The notes under the pieces: model-generated | Told to the model about the DNA's origin: nothing | Database searches by the model: none | The model's input: only the letters and a program-made list of their open reading frames with translations | Translations under genes and position numbers: made by a program | Part shown: positions 47,401-58,900 of the stretch, piece by piece | How the letters are laid out: every line of letters starts with the position of its first letter | How positions within the stretch are numbered: the first letter of the stretch is position 1 | Source: Bolinopsis microptera | Taxonomy: Eukaryota; Ctenophora; Tentaculata; Lobata; Bolinopsidae | DNA length: 64,000 bases | Assembly: GCF_026151205.1 (NCBI RefSeq) | Contig: NC_087073.1 | Span: 19,792,658 to 19,856,657 of the forward strand | Direction: 5' to 3'

Positions 47401-48847
47401 AGTTTCCCGAATGTTGATATGAGTATATTGCTGACCCTAATATCCTACAGCTGGAGAAAATATAAGTCTGACAGGGAGTGTGATGTACGAGACATTTGCT
47501 AGATCTAGTTGGGGGATAGCTTTACTGGTTCAGATTGTCAGTTGTCAGTGTGGATTAGGAGGTAAGACATTTGCTAGATCTAGTTGGGGGATAGCTTTAC
47601 TGGTTCAGATTGTCAGTTGTCAGTGTGGATTAGGAGGTAAGACATTTGCTAGATCTAGTTGGGGGATAGCTTTACTGGTTCAGATTGTCAGTTGTCAGTG
47701 TGGATTAGGAGGTAAGACATTTGCTAGATCTAGTTGGGGGATAGCTTTACTGGTTCAGATTGTCAGTTGTCAGTGTGGGTTAGGAGGCAAGACATTTGCT
47801 AGATCTAGTTGGGGGATAGCTTTACTGGTTCAGATTGTTAGTTGTCAGTGTGGGTTAGGAGGCAAGACATTTGCTAGATCTAGTTGGGGGATAGCTTTAC
47901 TGGTTCAGATTGTCAGTTGTCAGTGTGGGTTAGGAGGTAAGACATTTGCTAGATCTAGTTGGGGGATAGCTTTACTGGTTCAGATTGTCAGTTGTCAGTG
48001 TGGGTTAGTAGGTAAGACATTTGCTAGATCTAGTTGGGGGATAGCTTTACTGGTTCAGATTGTCAGTTGTCAGTGTGGGTTAGGAGGTAAGACATTTGCT
48101 AGATCTAGTTGGGGGATAGCTTTACTGGTTCAGATTGTCAGTTGTCAGTGTGGATTAGGAGGTTAGGGATGGGCTCATTTTTAGTTCTTAACAGTGAACA
48201 ATGAACATTCCTCATCGTGGTGTAAATCAACGGGTTAATTACAATCCGCATTTATTCTTTTCAACGAGAGCTAAAACTCCGGTTTGGAATAACACTCTAT
48301 TCCCAGGAATAATAAATAAAGTATTGAGTTGGAAGGGTTGGATAGTTCTGTCCCGGTTAACGTTCGCAGTGTATCTTCTACATTATATCATTATACAGTC
48401 CTTCATAGTTCAACTTAGACATCCTTTCTTCTACAAGCCGGATTATGAAATTGTGAGTGTAATAATTGCAGATATAATCTCAAATAGGTATTTAGTAATA
48501 TCGATAATATGAGCTAATGGAATACTATTGTAATTAAAATTCGTTTAACCATGAACACCTTCGTGAGTATCAAATATCATTTATCAAGCGAATGCTGTGC
48601 TAAAATTTACAAAGTCTATAACAAAATTACAAGAATTCACTTTATTAAAGGGACTCCTTGCTCGTTCAGATCATAGCGCAAAAGTTATCCACAATTTCTT
48701 TTTCTGTGCCACCCACGTTTAACCTCGTTATTTCAGGCCATTCTGTACTTTGGTTTCCTGGGAATGTCCTACCTTGCTGCAGCTCTCCTCTTTACTTGTG
48801 TGGAACAACCTCTTACTTTCCTTGAGAGAATGACTTATCGTAAATGA
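41487..48847 (+). CDS. NRF-6-like membrane acyltransferase, paralogue 1 (14 exons)
   Basis: Exons: 41487-41766, 41903-42051, 42802-43210, 43394-43552, 44076-44166, 44344-44524, 44723-44794, 44994-45096, 46195-46288, 46665-46812, 47172-47275, ~47451 or 47479 to 47561, 48307-48452, 48737-48847. A signal peptide (MVLWVALIVLSYIQSVHS) is followed by the Cys-rich extracellular NRF domain (NTVLMGSYDTC) and then a multi-pass acyltransferase-3 domain with GIRVLSINWVVLGH, whose His is the presumed catalytic one. Later landmarks are YLHRYLRLTVP, WWWTNILYINNFVPW and VEQPLTFLE near the end, about 718 residues. C. elegans NRF-6/NDG-4 relatives act in lipid transport; the substrate here is unknown. Joining exon 11 to 12 at the obvious sites shifts the frame by one base, while the acceptor at 47478 keeps it. 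The exon ending at 47561 is amplified downstream. Confidence 0.88.
42194..42755. mobile_element. 562-bp element with ~90-bp TIRs and 8-bp target duplication, Merlin-like remnant
   Basis: The ends are ggcagtatctagatagcc...ctatctagatactgcc. GTAATTTT is duplicated at 42186-42193 and 42756-42763. The arms include ctgtccgcggacaactgtcc and gatcatattactgcatc. A minus-strand frame (42547-42272) has ARDFLFQKSLLKSSMSCPGC, which resembles the N-terminal zinc-binding start of Merlin/ISXO2-type transposases; that superfamily also makes 8-9-bp duplications. Most of the transposase is missing. It sits in intron 2 of the first acyltransferase. Confidence 0.75.
45465..45830 (+). repeat. 60-bp tandem repeat, six copies, in intron 8 of paralogue 1
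   Basis: The unit is attaggatacaactggagtg, tcccttattatgggttacag, aatagtgtcctctatataga. Copies are nearly identical and exactly in register from 45475; the last one is diverged. No coding role is apparent. Confidence 0.95.
47105..47160 (+). repeat. 18-bp tandem repeat with CACGTG, three copies
   Basis: The unit cacgtgggcactaactaa is repeated in intron 10, just before the acceptor of the exon at 47172. Single tcacgtgat motifs lie nearby. Confidence 0.85.
47487..48163 (+). repeat. 75-bp tandem array of an exon end plus its splice donor, nine copies
   Basis: Nine copies of a unit encoding TFARSSWGIALLVQIVSCQC plus GLGG, with K between copies. The first copy is the end of a coding exon of the acyltransferase. 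Each unit ends ggattaggag or gggttaggag followed by GTAAGA or GCAAGA; the last has GTTAGG. Most copies therefore carry a consensus 5' splice site. The unit is 25 codons, stays in frame and has no stop until TAG at 48166-48168. The exon at 48307 starts in the matching phase (G|GA), giving GLGG-IINK across the splice. Confidence 0.92.
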
Positions 48848-49939
48848 TGAGACCTCTTTCCGGCTAGTTCAGTGTTTTTTTTTCTGATGGGAGAGAGGCA
48901 TTTTTAGTTTAACTCAGACAGTTAGAATCAGAAGCTTGTAAACTGGACATTCACGCTAAAACGTTTTCTGTACGTATTGCTCTGATATTTTATTTGGTGA
49001 CTGCCAAGGGTTTCATTTTGTGAAATCCAGTAGTCACCTTTTTGGAGCAAAAGTTTCAACTTTTTTACGGTTTTCGCTCACTTTTAAAATTTGTGTCCGA
49101 TTTTATTGTTTGTAATTGTCAGATATCACACTATGAAGCTTCCATATTAGTGGTGTTTCAAGTTTCGATTAATTTTTGTTAAACATTTGAGTGTATGTAT
49201 TGTTTAGTTTGTTGGGTGTAAACTTTTTACAATTTGCTTTGGTGAATTTAATTGATTTTCTATTATTGTCCTCTTCTGTATAAATTAAAATCGTTTTTAT
49301 TGTTTTGCTATGTATTACACAAATTCCAGCCACCACAACATTATCATTTATATGAAAAAGTAACCTCTTTTTTCAACAGAAAGTAGGTAAATAAAGTTTG
49401 ACCTCTGAACTTTGAAGTCGGTTTTCACTTTGGAGTTAATCATCATGTACTCTGGAGTAATATTACTATATAAAGCTCTACTTATCCTCTGAATTGTAGT
49501 TCCAGAAAATAAAGTGATATGGTCTATTACGTAGTCTGGTGTAATTAAGAGAGCAAACTTTAGATATTTGAAGAAAGTAACCTGGTTATATAAGATTATT
49601 TGATTATCCAATAAAATCATCAGTGAATATCGGGATGACCTTATGTAAAAAGTCACTGTCACAGCCTTATGTGCTCTACCGTCAACTTGAATTCTAACTT
49701 TTATTAGAGTTAGTACCACAAAAAACTAACTGTTTGGACAAGATATACTTTTTTCTACGAATATGATTTCAATGATCAACATCGTCAAGTGTTAAAAAAC
49801 ATTAAATTAGCTTAAATGCGTAACGTTAGATGTGTATTCAGAACATGGAGACAAGATGTAATGATAAATACTACAAAATCACTATACTTCATGTATATAA
49901 ACTATTTGAATAACTAAATGCACATTATCTAGATAGCTG
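48848..49939. other. Intergenic gap between the two acyltransferase paralogues
   Basis: About 1.1 kb, AT-rich. It should contain the 3' UTR of paralogue 1 and the promoter of paralogue 2. A 123-codon minus-strand frame (49719-49348) has no recognisable domain. Confidence 0.45.
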
Positions 49940-52900
49940 ATGTCATTAAAGAATGCCGTACTGTTTAGTGTCCTAACAGCCGTATGTTGTCAGATCCAAA
50001 TACCTATTTCCTCCCAAGACCTTAACCCAATCTTTGGTGATTTCAACCCCGGTTTAACGAATTTCTCACTTCCGGGAATAAATTTGGGAGAAGAACCCAA
50101 GTTGTCTGATGTGGCTGACTCGCTATGTTTGACAAAGATCAAGGGATTGTATAACGGGCTGACGACTTTCAACCAGGAAAGCATCGCTTGTGAGTATCCC
50201 CAGTTCCTAATACATGATTTCAGGCCCTCACTTAGCTTTCAGCATCATTTGGTTATTTAGTGGTGACTGTAAGATTGAAGTAAAGGATGCTTAATAGATA
50301 TGATGATGGCCATGTCAAGTCTTTTAACGAGACTTGACACATGGTGACATATCATGTCTAAGTAGCTTTGCCACATTATTTTCTCACGTGAGATGTTTTG
50401 CAGTTTTTGATGCGGCTGGGAAGCCAGGACCCGGACTGACTCAAGGGAACTTGCTTATGATGGGAGGATATGACATGTGCCTGAGTATCAAGAATGCTAC
50501 AGCCGGCTACTACAACTTCTGTTATGTGGGTGCCCCGGGTAAACTTTTCGTAAGTCTGATTTTGCCTTCTCAATGGTTAATTCTACATTTGAATCTTAGC
50601 CAGTAGATGGTAATGTCACTGCATCCAGTTCAAAGGAAACTGAATTTAGATGGCAAGTGTTGACTGTTTGTTCAGAATAAATTTTAGCATGGTGTCTGGT
50701 ATCTAATCTAGTCTTCTACTTCATTTACTCCAGCGGTCAGCAATAGTGTTTTTTATCAAAGAAATGAAAATCAAACCGAAACAACTAAAAACACACTCAG
50801 TATTTATAATACAACTTACACAGAATAGAAGAGAAAATCTATAAATAGAATTTGAGCGATATACTCGGATATACAGCAATGAAAAGATAATTGCTGGCCT
50901 TTAAAATGGAAAAGTGTAATCATTTTATGAACAAGATAAAATTAGCGATAAGGGATAAAGTGTATATAATATTAGTAAGTACAGACGTTCGGTTGAAAGT
51001 TAAAAGACATATTGTGGGGCCACTTTTCTGTCACACAAAAGCTGGTTACCAGTTCTTTACGGAGCGCGCGGAGTGTTAAATGACATTTTATCGCGCGTCA
51101 CGTACGTACGTACGCGCGTGCGCGCGCATGTTTGTTAGAAATTGTACTTGCCAGTACGTACGATGACATGATGTGAGAGTCAGGTCAGCCATGAGCCATG
51201 TGATTAAGTAATAAATATAGTGACTGCCAACTGGTAGCTATTTAAGATACATTTAAAATGAACAACCGTTTTGGTTAATAAATAGCTAGCTTATTGCGGC
51301 ACGATTGCACAGATTTCCGGTTAATTATCTACTTAAATTAATCTGTTATCTTACTCAGGGATATCCGATAAGAATTGACTGGACGGGGTGTCTACCTGTA
51401 GAATGTCGTAATGGTAGCAACACAGACGTTGAGAAATGGATAAGTTCGTTCATACCATTTGGGCAGCTAGTCTTGGAGCCTGGGACCATGAATTGCGAGA
51501 CTGATGTAGAGCTCGGTACTGGTGCTATTTTGGGATACGTCTACCTTGGCATTGTCGCTTTTCTTGTTGTTTTAGGTAAGAATAATATTATAATAATCAT
51601 TTTAACATGGCACATCACGACAAAAGATCAATTTGTTTTAATCAACCAAATTTGAAGAAGCTACAGCATATTTATTTTGTGAATATAATACGAGTGTGAC
51701 AAGGATGATGATTAATCAATCTACACTCGACTGTCACGTGACTTTTTCAACTCGTTCTGTAGCTGGTCCTGAACGAATATTCGAAACCCTAACCCTCTAA
51801 TCTGATCCCAACCCTAACCCTAACCCAATCCTTAACAAAAGCATATGCTGAAACACTAACCCTAACGATTATAAATTGGACTAACTTCCTTATACGGTCA
51901 TATCACGTGATCGAGACAGTTTTTCGCCAATATCTCGTCAGCATTTTAACGCTATGTCATAGGGGGTGATTCGGAATCAGCGTCCGAAAATACATCGATT
52001 GAAGTTGGTTTCAACTGTCGGGGGCCCTTATAGAACAATCTCGAAGATCGACTGTAGAGTGATTTAGCACGCTCGGTGTGACAAAGACAAAATATCGACC
52101 CTTTATAATTACGCCGGCCTCTCATCAACAACCCACTATTTTCAGGGACACTGTGGTACACATGTCATCCTGTAATCAAGAGTATCATCACCTCTGGACC
52201 TCCTGAAGACAGACAAGTTCTGGTGGATTGTGAGGAGAATAACGAGATCATTCCAGACACACCGCAGGAGGGTGAAAGTGCTGGCAAACCAGCCCAACCT
52301 CGGTCAGTGGCTCAGCCTGAACAACAGACGGAATCTTTGCTCAGCAGATTCTGGAAATGTTTTGCGTTGCAACGCTCGTTTGGGAGCCTCACCAGCACAA
52401 CCACCAAGCCAGGACAGGTGCTCTGTTTGAACGGAATCAGGGTACTTAGCATAAACTGGGTGGTTTTGGGACACACTTATCTCAACTACATGGGACTTCT
52501 CGGCGACAAGATGTATCTGGGGACTCTGCTGAACCGGAGGAATAGTCCCATTATTATAAACGCAAATCCGTCAGTGGACAGCTTCTTCGCGTTGAGTGGT
52601 TTCTTAGTTGCGTATTTGTTGCTGAAACAGTTAGCTAAAAGTGGTGGTCCTAGAAAGATGGGAGTAGCTAAGTGGGTAGCTTATTATCTTCATCGTTATC
52701 TGAGACTGACAGCTCCTTATCTAATGGTCGTGTTACTAGAGGTTGGTTTCAATCACTGAAAGTCGGGTGTCCTGAGATAACCCAGCACAGAGAAACTGCT
52801 TTTTTGGTTTTATCCTGCACTAAGGGGGGGGGGGGGGGGGTTCACCCTGATTTTTTTGTGAAACTTGGTTTCGAGATAGTAGTTGACCAACAAACTAGGA

Positions 52901-55900
52901 CCAGTGACCGAACTTTTGAGGGGGTCCCGGACCCCAACCGCCAAACGGTGCCCGCGGGGCAGCCACGCCCATATTTGGTCCAAATTAGGCCCAATTTAGC
53001 CAAATACCCTGAACATGCCGAAAATCCAGATTTTAGGTGCTCTACTTGTAGCTAGTGGTCCCCTGAACTCGTATATGAATTTTCATCAAGATTGGACAAA
53101 AAATGACTGAGTTCTTTCTGTCGGACCGTCATCAACATGTTGTTCTGAACGGGGTGTCTTCCTTCGCAGCCTTGGTTCTCAGTGGAGTCCCCCAAGGAAC
53201 CGTTCTTGGACCCCTCCTTTTCATACTCTTCATAAATGACATGAAGCTTTGTGTGACTGGTTCAATTATAAGATTCTTTGCTGATGACACCCGTTTACTG
53301 AAGCACATATATACAGAACAGGATGTTATCGTTCTTCAGCAAGATCTCGACCATGTCATTGCATGGGCCAAACGTAATAACATGGTTTTACATGAGGATA
53401 AGTTTGAGCTCCTAGTTCACCGGGGAAATCCTAATGAGAGTCTGTATGAGCTGCCTTTTGTATGTCAAACACAAACATACAAGGTGTCAGGCGGTAATAT
53501 GCTCTATCCTACATACCAAGTTAAGGATCTTGGAGTTATAGTGTCTTCGGATTTGTCGTGGTCACATCATGTCAGTTCTATGGCATCTCGAGCTAGAAAA
53601 GTGGCAGCCTGGGTGCTCAGTGCGTTCAAGTGCAGAAATAGAACCACAATGTTGACACTTTACAAGTCACTTATCCGAAGTCATTTAGAGTACTGCTGCC
53701 CTCTGTGGAATACCAGTAAAATTTCAGACATCCAACAGATTGAAGGAGTACAGCGTACTTTCACCTCAAGGATTTGGGGTGTTCAACATCTTGACTATTG
53801 GCAGCGGCTCAAAGCACTAAATCTAATGTCGATGCAAAGGAGGAGAGAGCGTTATATTATCATCCACATGTGGAAAATCTTACATCAACGCTGCCCAAAT
53901 GACCTTGGGATTCTTTTTTCTACTCCATCAAGACACGGAATCAAGGCCACCATTCCAAGTCTCAGCAAGAGCAGTACTCAACGTCAACAGTCATTGTATG
54001 ATGGTTCATTTGCAGTAATGGGGCCACGTTTATGGAACACCATTCCATCAGATCTTCACCTCATTGAAGACCCACTGCAGTTCAAAGCAAAACTATCAGC
54101 ATTTCTTAAACCGTTTCCAGATAACCCACCTGTGAGCAATTACAGCTGCCCTAATGGAAATTCTTTGCTGGACTGGAGTATGAATAAGGCAGCAGCGATG
54201 CTGCAAGGGCGGTCGAACTATTCGATGACCCAGTAGAGGAATCTGCGAATCTCTCCAAAGTATCCAAAGTAAGTAAGTTATGAGCAAAAAACCATATGAC
54301 CATATTTGGGCATACGCACCAAATTTGATCGAATTTGGCCCATAAATTGGTCAAATATCAATATTTTTGAATGAAACCAACTTTATATGAAAGGTAAGCC
54401 TATACTACACATTATCTATGATTATCAGCTCAGTATCTACCTAACTGTGGATTCTGTGTTCAAATAATCGCAAAAAATGAACAAAATTGCCCATATCTCC
54501 AAGGATGGTAAATGCGTTTTGGGGAGACTACGCGTAGGTACTACGCATACGTATTTCCCGATGATAAATTACGTATTTCAAATTAAGTTGCAGTAACGCG
54601 CGAACATCTATATATAAATATTACATTACAGTATATGGAATCGTGGCCTAATTGGTTAATACGCTAGCTCCATATCAGCAGATTGCGAGTTCGAGACTTG
54701 GATAGGATAATTTTTTCCCATACTTTTTGGCAATTATGAATAACTAATGAATAACTAAAAATACCTCTGTAATATAACTAGCAAGGTGAAATGAAATCGT
54801 CATCCGGCCGAAAAATTTATTATAGCCGTTTTAAAAGTTTATTATAGCCGTTTTTTCTTTCCAGGCTGGATTCCTAGTCACTTTTTAAACTTATGCCACT
54901 GGGAAGTCCGTGTTAATCCGGTAACCGGTTTCAAAATTCAAGCAAGAGAGACTTGTGATCTTAGTCTGCGAATATTGCAATAGATAAAAATGCACTGGAA
55001 CTGGGTCTCGGTTGAAAGTCTATTCCTCGAGGGAGGCATAACTGCTTTATAACCTGAGAAGCTCTGCTCTGCAGCAGACTGACTGATTGGTTGGTTCAGC
55101 ATAAGAATAGCAAGTCGCTGCAGCGTTTTCATTCGAGCACCGTGAAGTCTCCAAAACGACTATCAGTATTGCTATATTAATATACCACTGGGCCAGCGAC
55201 GCACGCGCAAATATCACTAATCTGTAATCACGTATTTCGAAAGAGATACGCGCGTATTTTGAAAAATTTTACCATCAAAGAATTTAAGCGCCAAATTTTG
55301 CCGTATTTCACGTATTTCTTAGAATTTTTGAATACGGCGTATTTACAGGCGATTTTTTGACGTATTTACCATCGATGCATATCTCAGTTCGCGATATTTG
55401 CAAAACTGATTTCGCTCAAAACAATAGAACTCAATAGGGTTTCAATATTTTTACATGAAAATTTCAGAATCAACGTAGAATCGCATTTCGACCTTAAGTT
55501 TTGTATTGGAATTTTGAGTTAGGCCTTTAAAAAATTTGGCGGCCAAAATTTGCAATGCGAAATTCAGAATTTGGCCGCCAAATTTTTTTAAAGGCCTAAC
55601 TCAAAATTCCAATACAAAACAAAAGGTCGAAATGCGATTCTACGTTGATTCTGAAAATTTCATGTAAAAATATTGAAACCCTATTGAGTTCTATTGTTTT
55701 GAGCGAAAACAGTTTTGCAAATATCGCGAACTGAGATATGGGCAATTTTGTTCATTTTTTGCGATTATTTGAACACAGAATCCACAGTTAGGTAGATACT
55801 GAGCTGATAATCATAGATAATGTGTAGTATAGGCTTACCTTTTATATAAAGTTGGTTTCATTCAAAAATATTGATATTTGACCAATTTATGGGCCAAATT

Positions 55901-58900
55901 CGATCAAATTTGGTGCGTATGCCCAAATATGGTCATACGGTTTTTTGCTCATAACTCAGTCATTTTTTGTCCAATGTTGATGAAAATCCATATACGAGTT
56001 CAGGGGACCACTAGCTACAAGTAGAGCACCTAAAATCTGGATTTTGATTATGTTCAGGGTATTTGGCTAAATTGGGCCTAATTTGGACCAAATATGGGCG
56101 TGGCTGCCCCGCGGACACCGTTTGGCGGTTGGGGTCCGGGACCCCCTCAAAAGTTCGGTCACTGGTCCTAGTTTGTTGGTCAACTGCTATCTCGAAACCA
56201 AGTTTCACAAAAAAATCAGGGTGAACCCCCCCCCCCAAACCCCCCCCCCCCCCCCCCCCCCCCCCGTTTTCTCCTTACTGATTATTTAAATAGATTATAG
56301 AGGAGTGAGAACATGATTAATTCTTAATCTCCCCATACATCGGGCACCTTAATTTTTAACTTTTTAATCATTTACGTCACCTCTATTCTTTACCCGTATT
56401 TTCCCTTATTTTCTATTTACTCTATGTAATGTTTTAATTCAGGGATTTCTGTACAGACAGTGGGTGACTGGACCGCTAACCTTTGCCATGGACGGCCCGG
56501 ATAAAGCATGTCAAGACTACTGGTGGGCAAATATCTTGTATATCAACAACCTGGTCCCCTGGAAAGCGACGGAAGTATGTGTGGGACAGACCTGGTACCT
56601 GTCAAATGATATGCAGTTCTACCTTATCGCACCTGTCTTCGTCGTGCTTCTCTTTTGGAAACCGTTAACAGGTTTGAAATTGTTGATGTTTTCGATTTGT
56701 TATCCTGGGGCGATTACAGTTTTTATTTCGTGTGAAGTTGGAAGTTTTGACCGAATTTATGTTGGGAATTAAATTTGTTAATTATGGTTGACTATTCATG
56801 TTTTCTGACACAACGGTAGAATCATTATTAACTATCCAAGCAACGAAGTAACTTCTCAGGGATATTAACCAGTGTTGCTGTTATTTTATCCAGTACAGTA
56901 GCAACTGCTATAATTACCTATCACTACAGACTGGGCCCTGCTTCAGCAGCTGAGTGAGTTACCGTATCCATGATCCATCTGTTACCAAACTTGACGAAAT
57001 CTCCCCGGCAACGGCATAAAAACACACAAAAAATGACCAAAAACTGACCCTTATATCGCATAACGTATTGATACGCATGGCTTCGTGCGGTCGAAAGAAT
57101 CTAAATATAACCAAATCTCTTTATAGTTTGAACGATGATAACTTTTGGCTCGTGTACAACAAACCTTGGATACGTATAAAGGCTTACTTAGTCGGAATTC
57201 TTGGCGGTTGGATCTATTGGAAATACGGACAGACTTTGCAAGACCGTGTTAACAAGATGCCTGAGGTGGGATATATTTGTATCTGAACCACTTGATCTGA
57301 TCATGATACTTACTCCAATGTAAAAAGTTAAGCAAAAAGTATTTTCGAAATGAGACTTAAGTGTGAAAACTTAAGCCATATTTCGCACATAAGTCTTTTC
57401 ACTTAATTCGAGAATTTTGGTCTAGTGGTTACTTAAGTGCCTAAATTGTAGTACTAACTCAAAAATATTAAAAGGAAAACAAGTTGGAAGGGTGCAAATT
57501 AAAAGTAAAATTACAGAATTGCCTACGAATAGTACGAATAATAATATAACAAAATAAATTTAACATTTTATGACACGAAAAATTGTCTAACAATTTCATT
57601 TCGCTGATTTTTTCCTTTCCTTAAAAGAACTCGAGCTTGCTCATTTTCGTCGTGGTCAGTGTCATCCTGACTCACTGAATTGTCTCTGTCATTGAGATGA
57701 GGCAATATTTGACATGGTTTAATCTCCTCCTTATGCAGTAATTGTGTTATATGATACACTGGAGATTAAAAGGCATGTGTTGAAAATGAAATTAAAAACA
57801 TTTAGTTGACATTTAGAACATGAAACTGTAAACGAAAACGAAAGGTTGGCGGATAAATTTTGTGTCTCTATTCCTAACTGGACAGAGAAACAATGATTCC
57901 TGCACAAGAGATCCTTAAAAGATATTTACCATCAACAATATCACAGTTTCTTTTCACAATCTCGTAAACATCTCTTCTAGCTTCCCCGCTTAAATCCTGG
58001 TACTCAGCCTGCAAGAGGAAGGATACACCGTCAGTGTCATCGTTTATCATCGACCCACCCTGCTCTCGAATAAATTCGTCTACGTGTAAGTAGGTATTAT
58101 CCTCCAGCACAGAAACTATCAATTCCGGATGTTTAACTCGGATGTAAGACGTTATCTTCAGTGCCGTGAGAGCGTGGTCTCCGTGTGTCAGACTGGAGCT
58201 AAAGATGTTCGGATCACTCCGGTTTATCATGTAGGTGTATAACTCAGAACTTACAGATTCTCCTTCAAGGAATATGATAATTTTGCCATGGGGTTTCAGA
58301 AACTTTACTGCGTAAGAAACCGCTTCAAATGGGTCTTCGACAGTGTACAAGCACTGTGATAGCATTATGATGTCAAATAGAGGACTCCCGTATTTCTCAT
58401 CGAACTCAAACTCTTTGCTAAAGAATGATGTATCGATATCGTACTCGGCACCAAGACTTTTCAGTTCAGCCTCCAAAAGTGGAACATGGGCAGGATTCGG
58501 CTCGATAGCATAGAGATACTCCAACTTCAGCCCCTGTTTCTGAACCAACATTCTCTCAAAATTTCCTATACCGGCACCAATGCTCAACATATGCACCGGC
58601 TCCTTGTCAAAGTTGTTCTCTAAAATGAACTTCTTGGCAATACTAGCCATAATATCGTATTGATTGGAGTGAGAAACGAACCTGGCGAATGTTCTCGCAT
58701 ATCCCTCCATAGTGAGGGGAGTAGTAGTTTCGAGTGGTAGGTCTCTTTCAGTCATTATTCAAACTGTAAGTTCTCCTGTAAAATGGTGAATAAGGTGAGT
58801 TTAGTAGGAGGTATCAAATAAGGTGAGTTTAGTAGGAGGTATCAAATAAGGTGAGTTAAGTAGGAGGTATCAAATAAGGTCCCTCTCCCTCTCCCTCTCC

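Larger units (their letters stand above)
52824..56265. mobile_element. G-run foldback element carrying two later insertions
   Basis: A 17-G run then ttcaccctgatttttttgtg starts the left arm. The right arm ends tcagggtgaa plus C runs near 56265. With the two insertions removed (53112-54277 and 54500-55377) the left arm is about 680 bp and mirrors 55560-56235. The centre is a palindrome around 55530-55570 (ttggcggccaaaatttgcaa and its inverse). It is the same family as the elements at 20584 and 21298. The left flank is CTAA; no clean TTAA duplication is visible. Confidence 0.88.

Noticed and set aside
47480-48166. A separate 228-residue repetitive protein
   Set aside because: It begins inside an acyltransferase exon and reads through the array; it is better explained as exon plus intronic repeats.
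49348-49719. 123-codon frame between the acyltransferases (minus)
   Set aside because: No recognisable domain or signal peptide, AT-driven composition and no splice context. Left as spacer.
52672-53055. 127-codon frame joining the end of an acyltransferase exon to the foldback arm
   Set aside because: It runs across the splice donor at 52742 and through a G run; no sign of a real fusion.
54645-54716. Functional tRNA gene
   Set aside because: Box motifs are good but the stems pair poorly and the anticodon loop lacks the expected T33; called tRNA-derived instead.
57568-57758. Second exon for the methyltransferase (acidic 63-codon tail)
   Set aside because: Phase and splice sites would fit, but the unspliced 293-residue form matches the usual HNMT length and ends in a plausible last strand. 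Kept only as an alternative.
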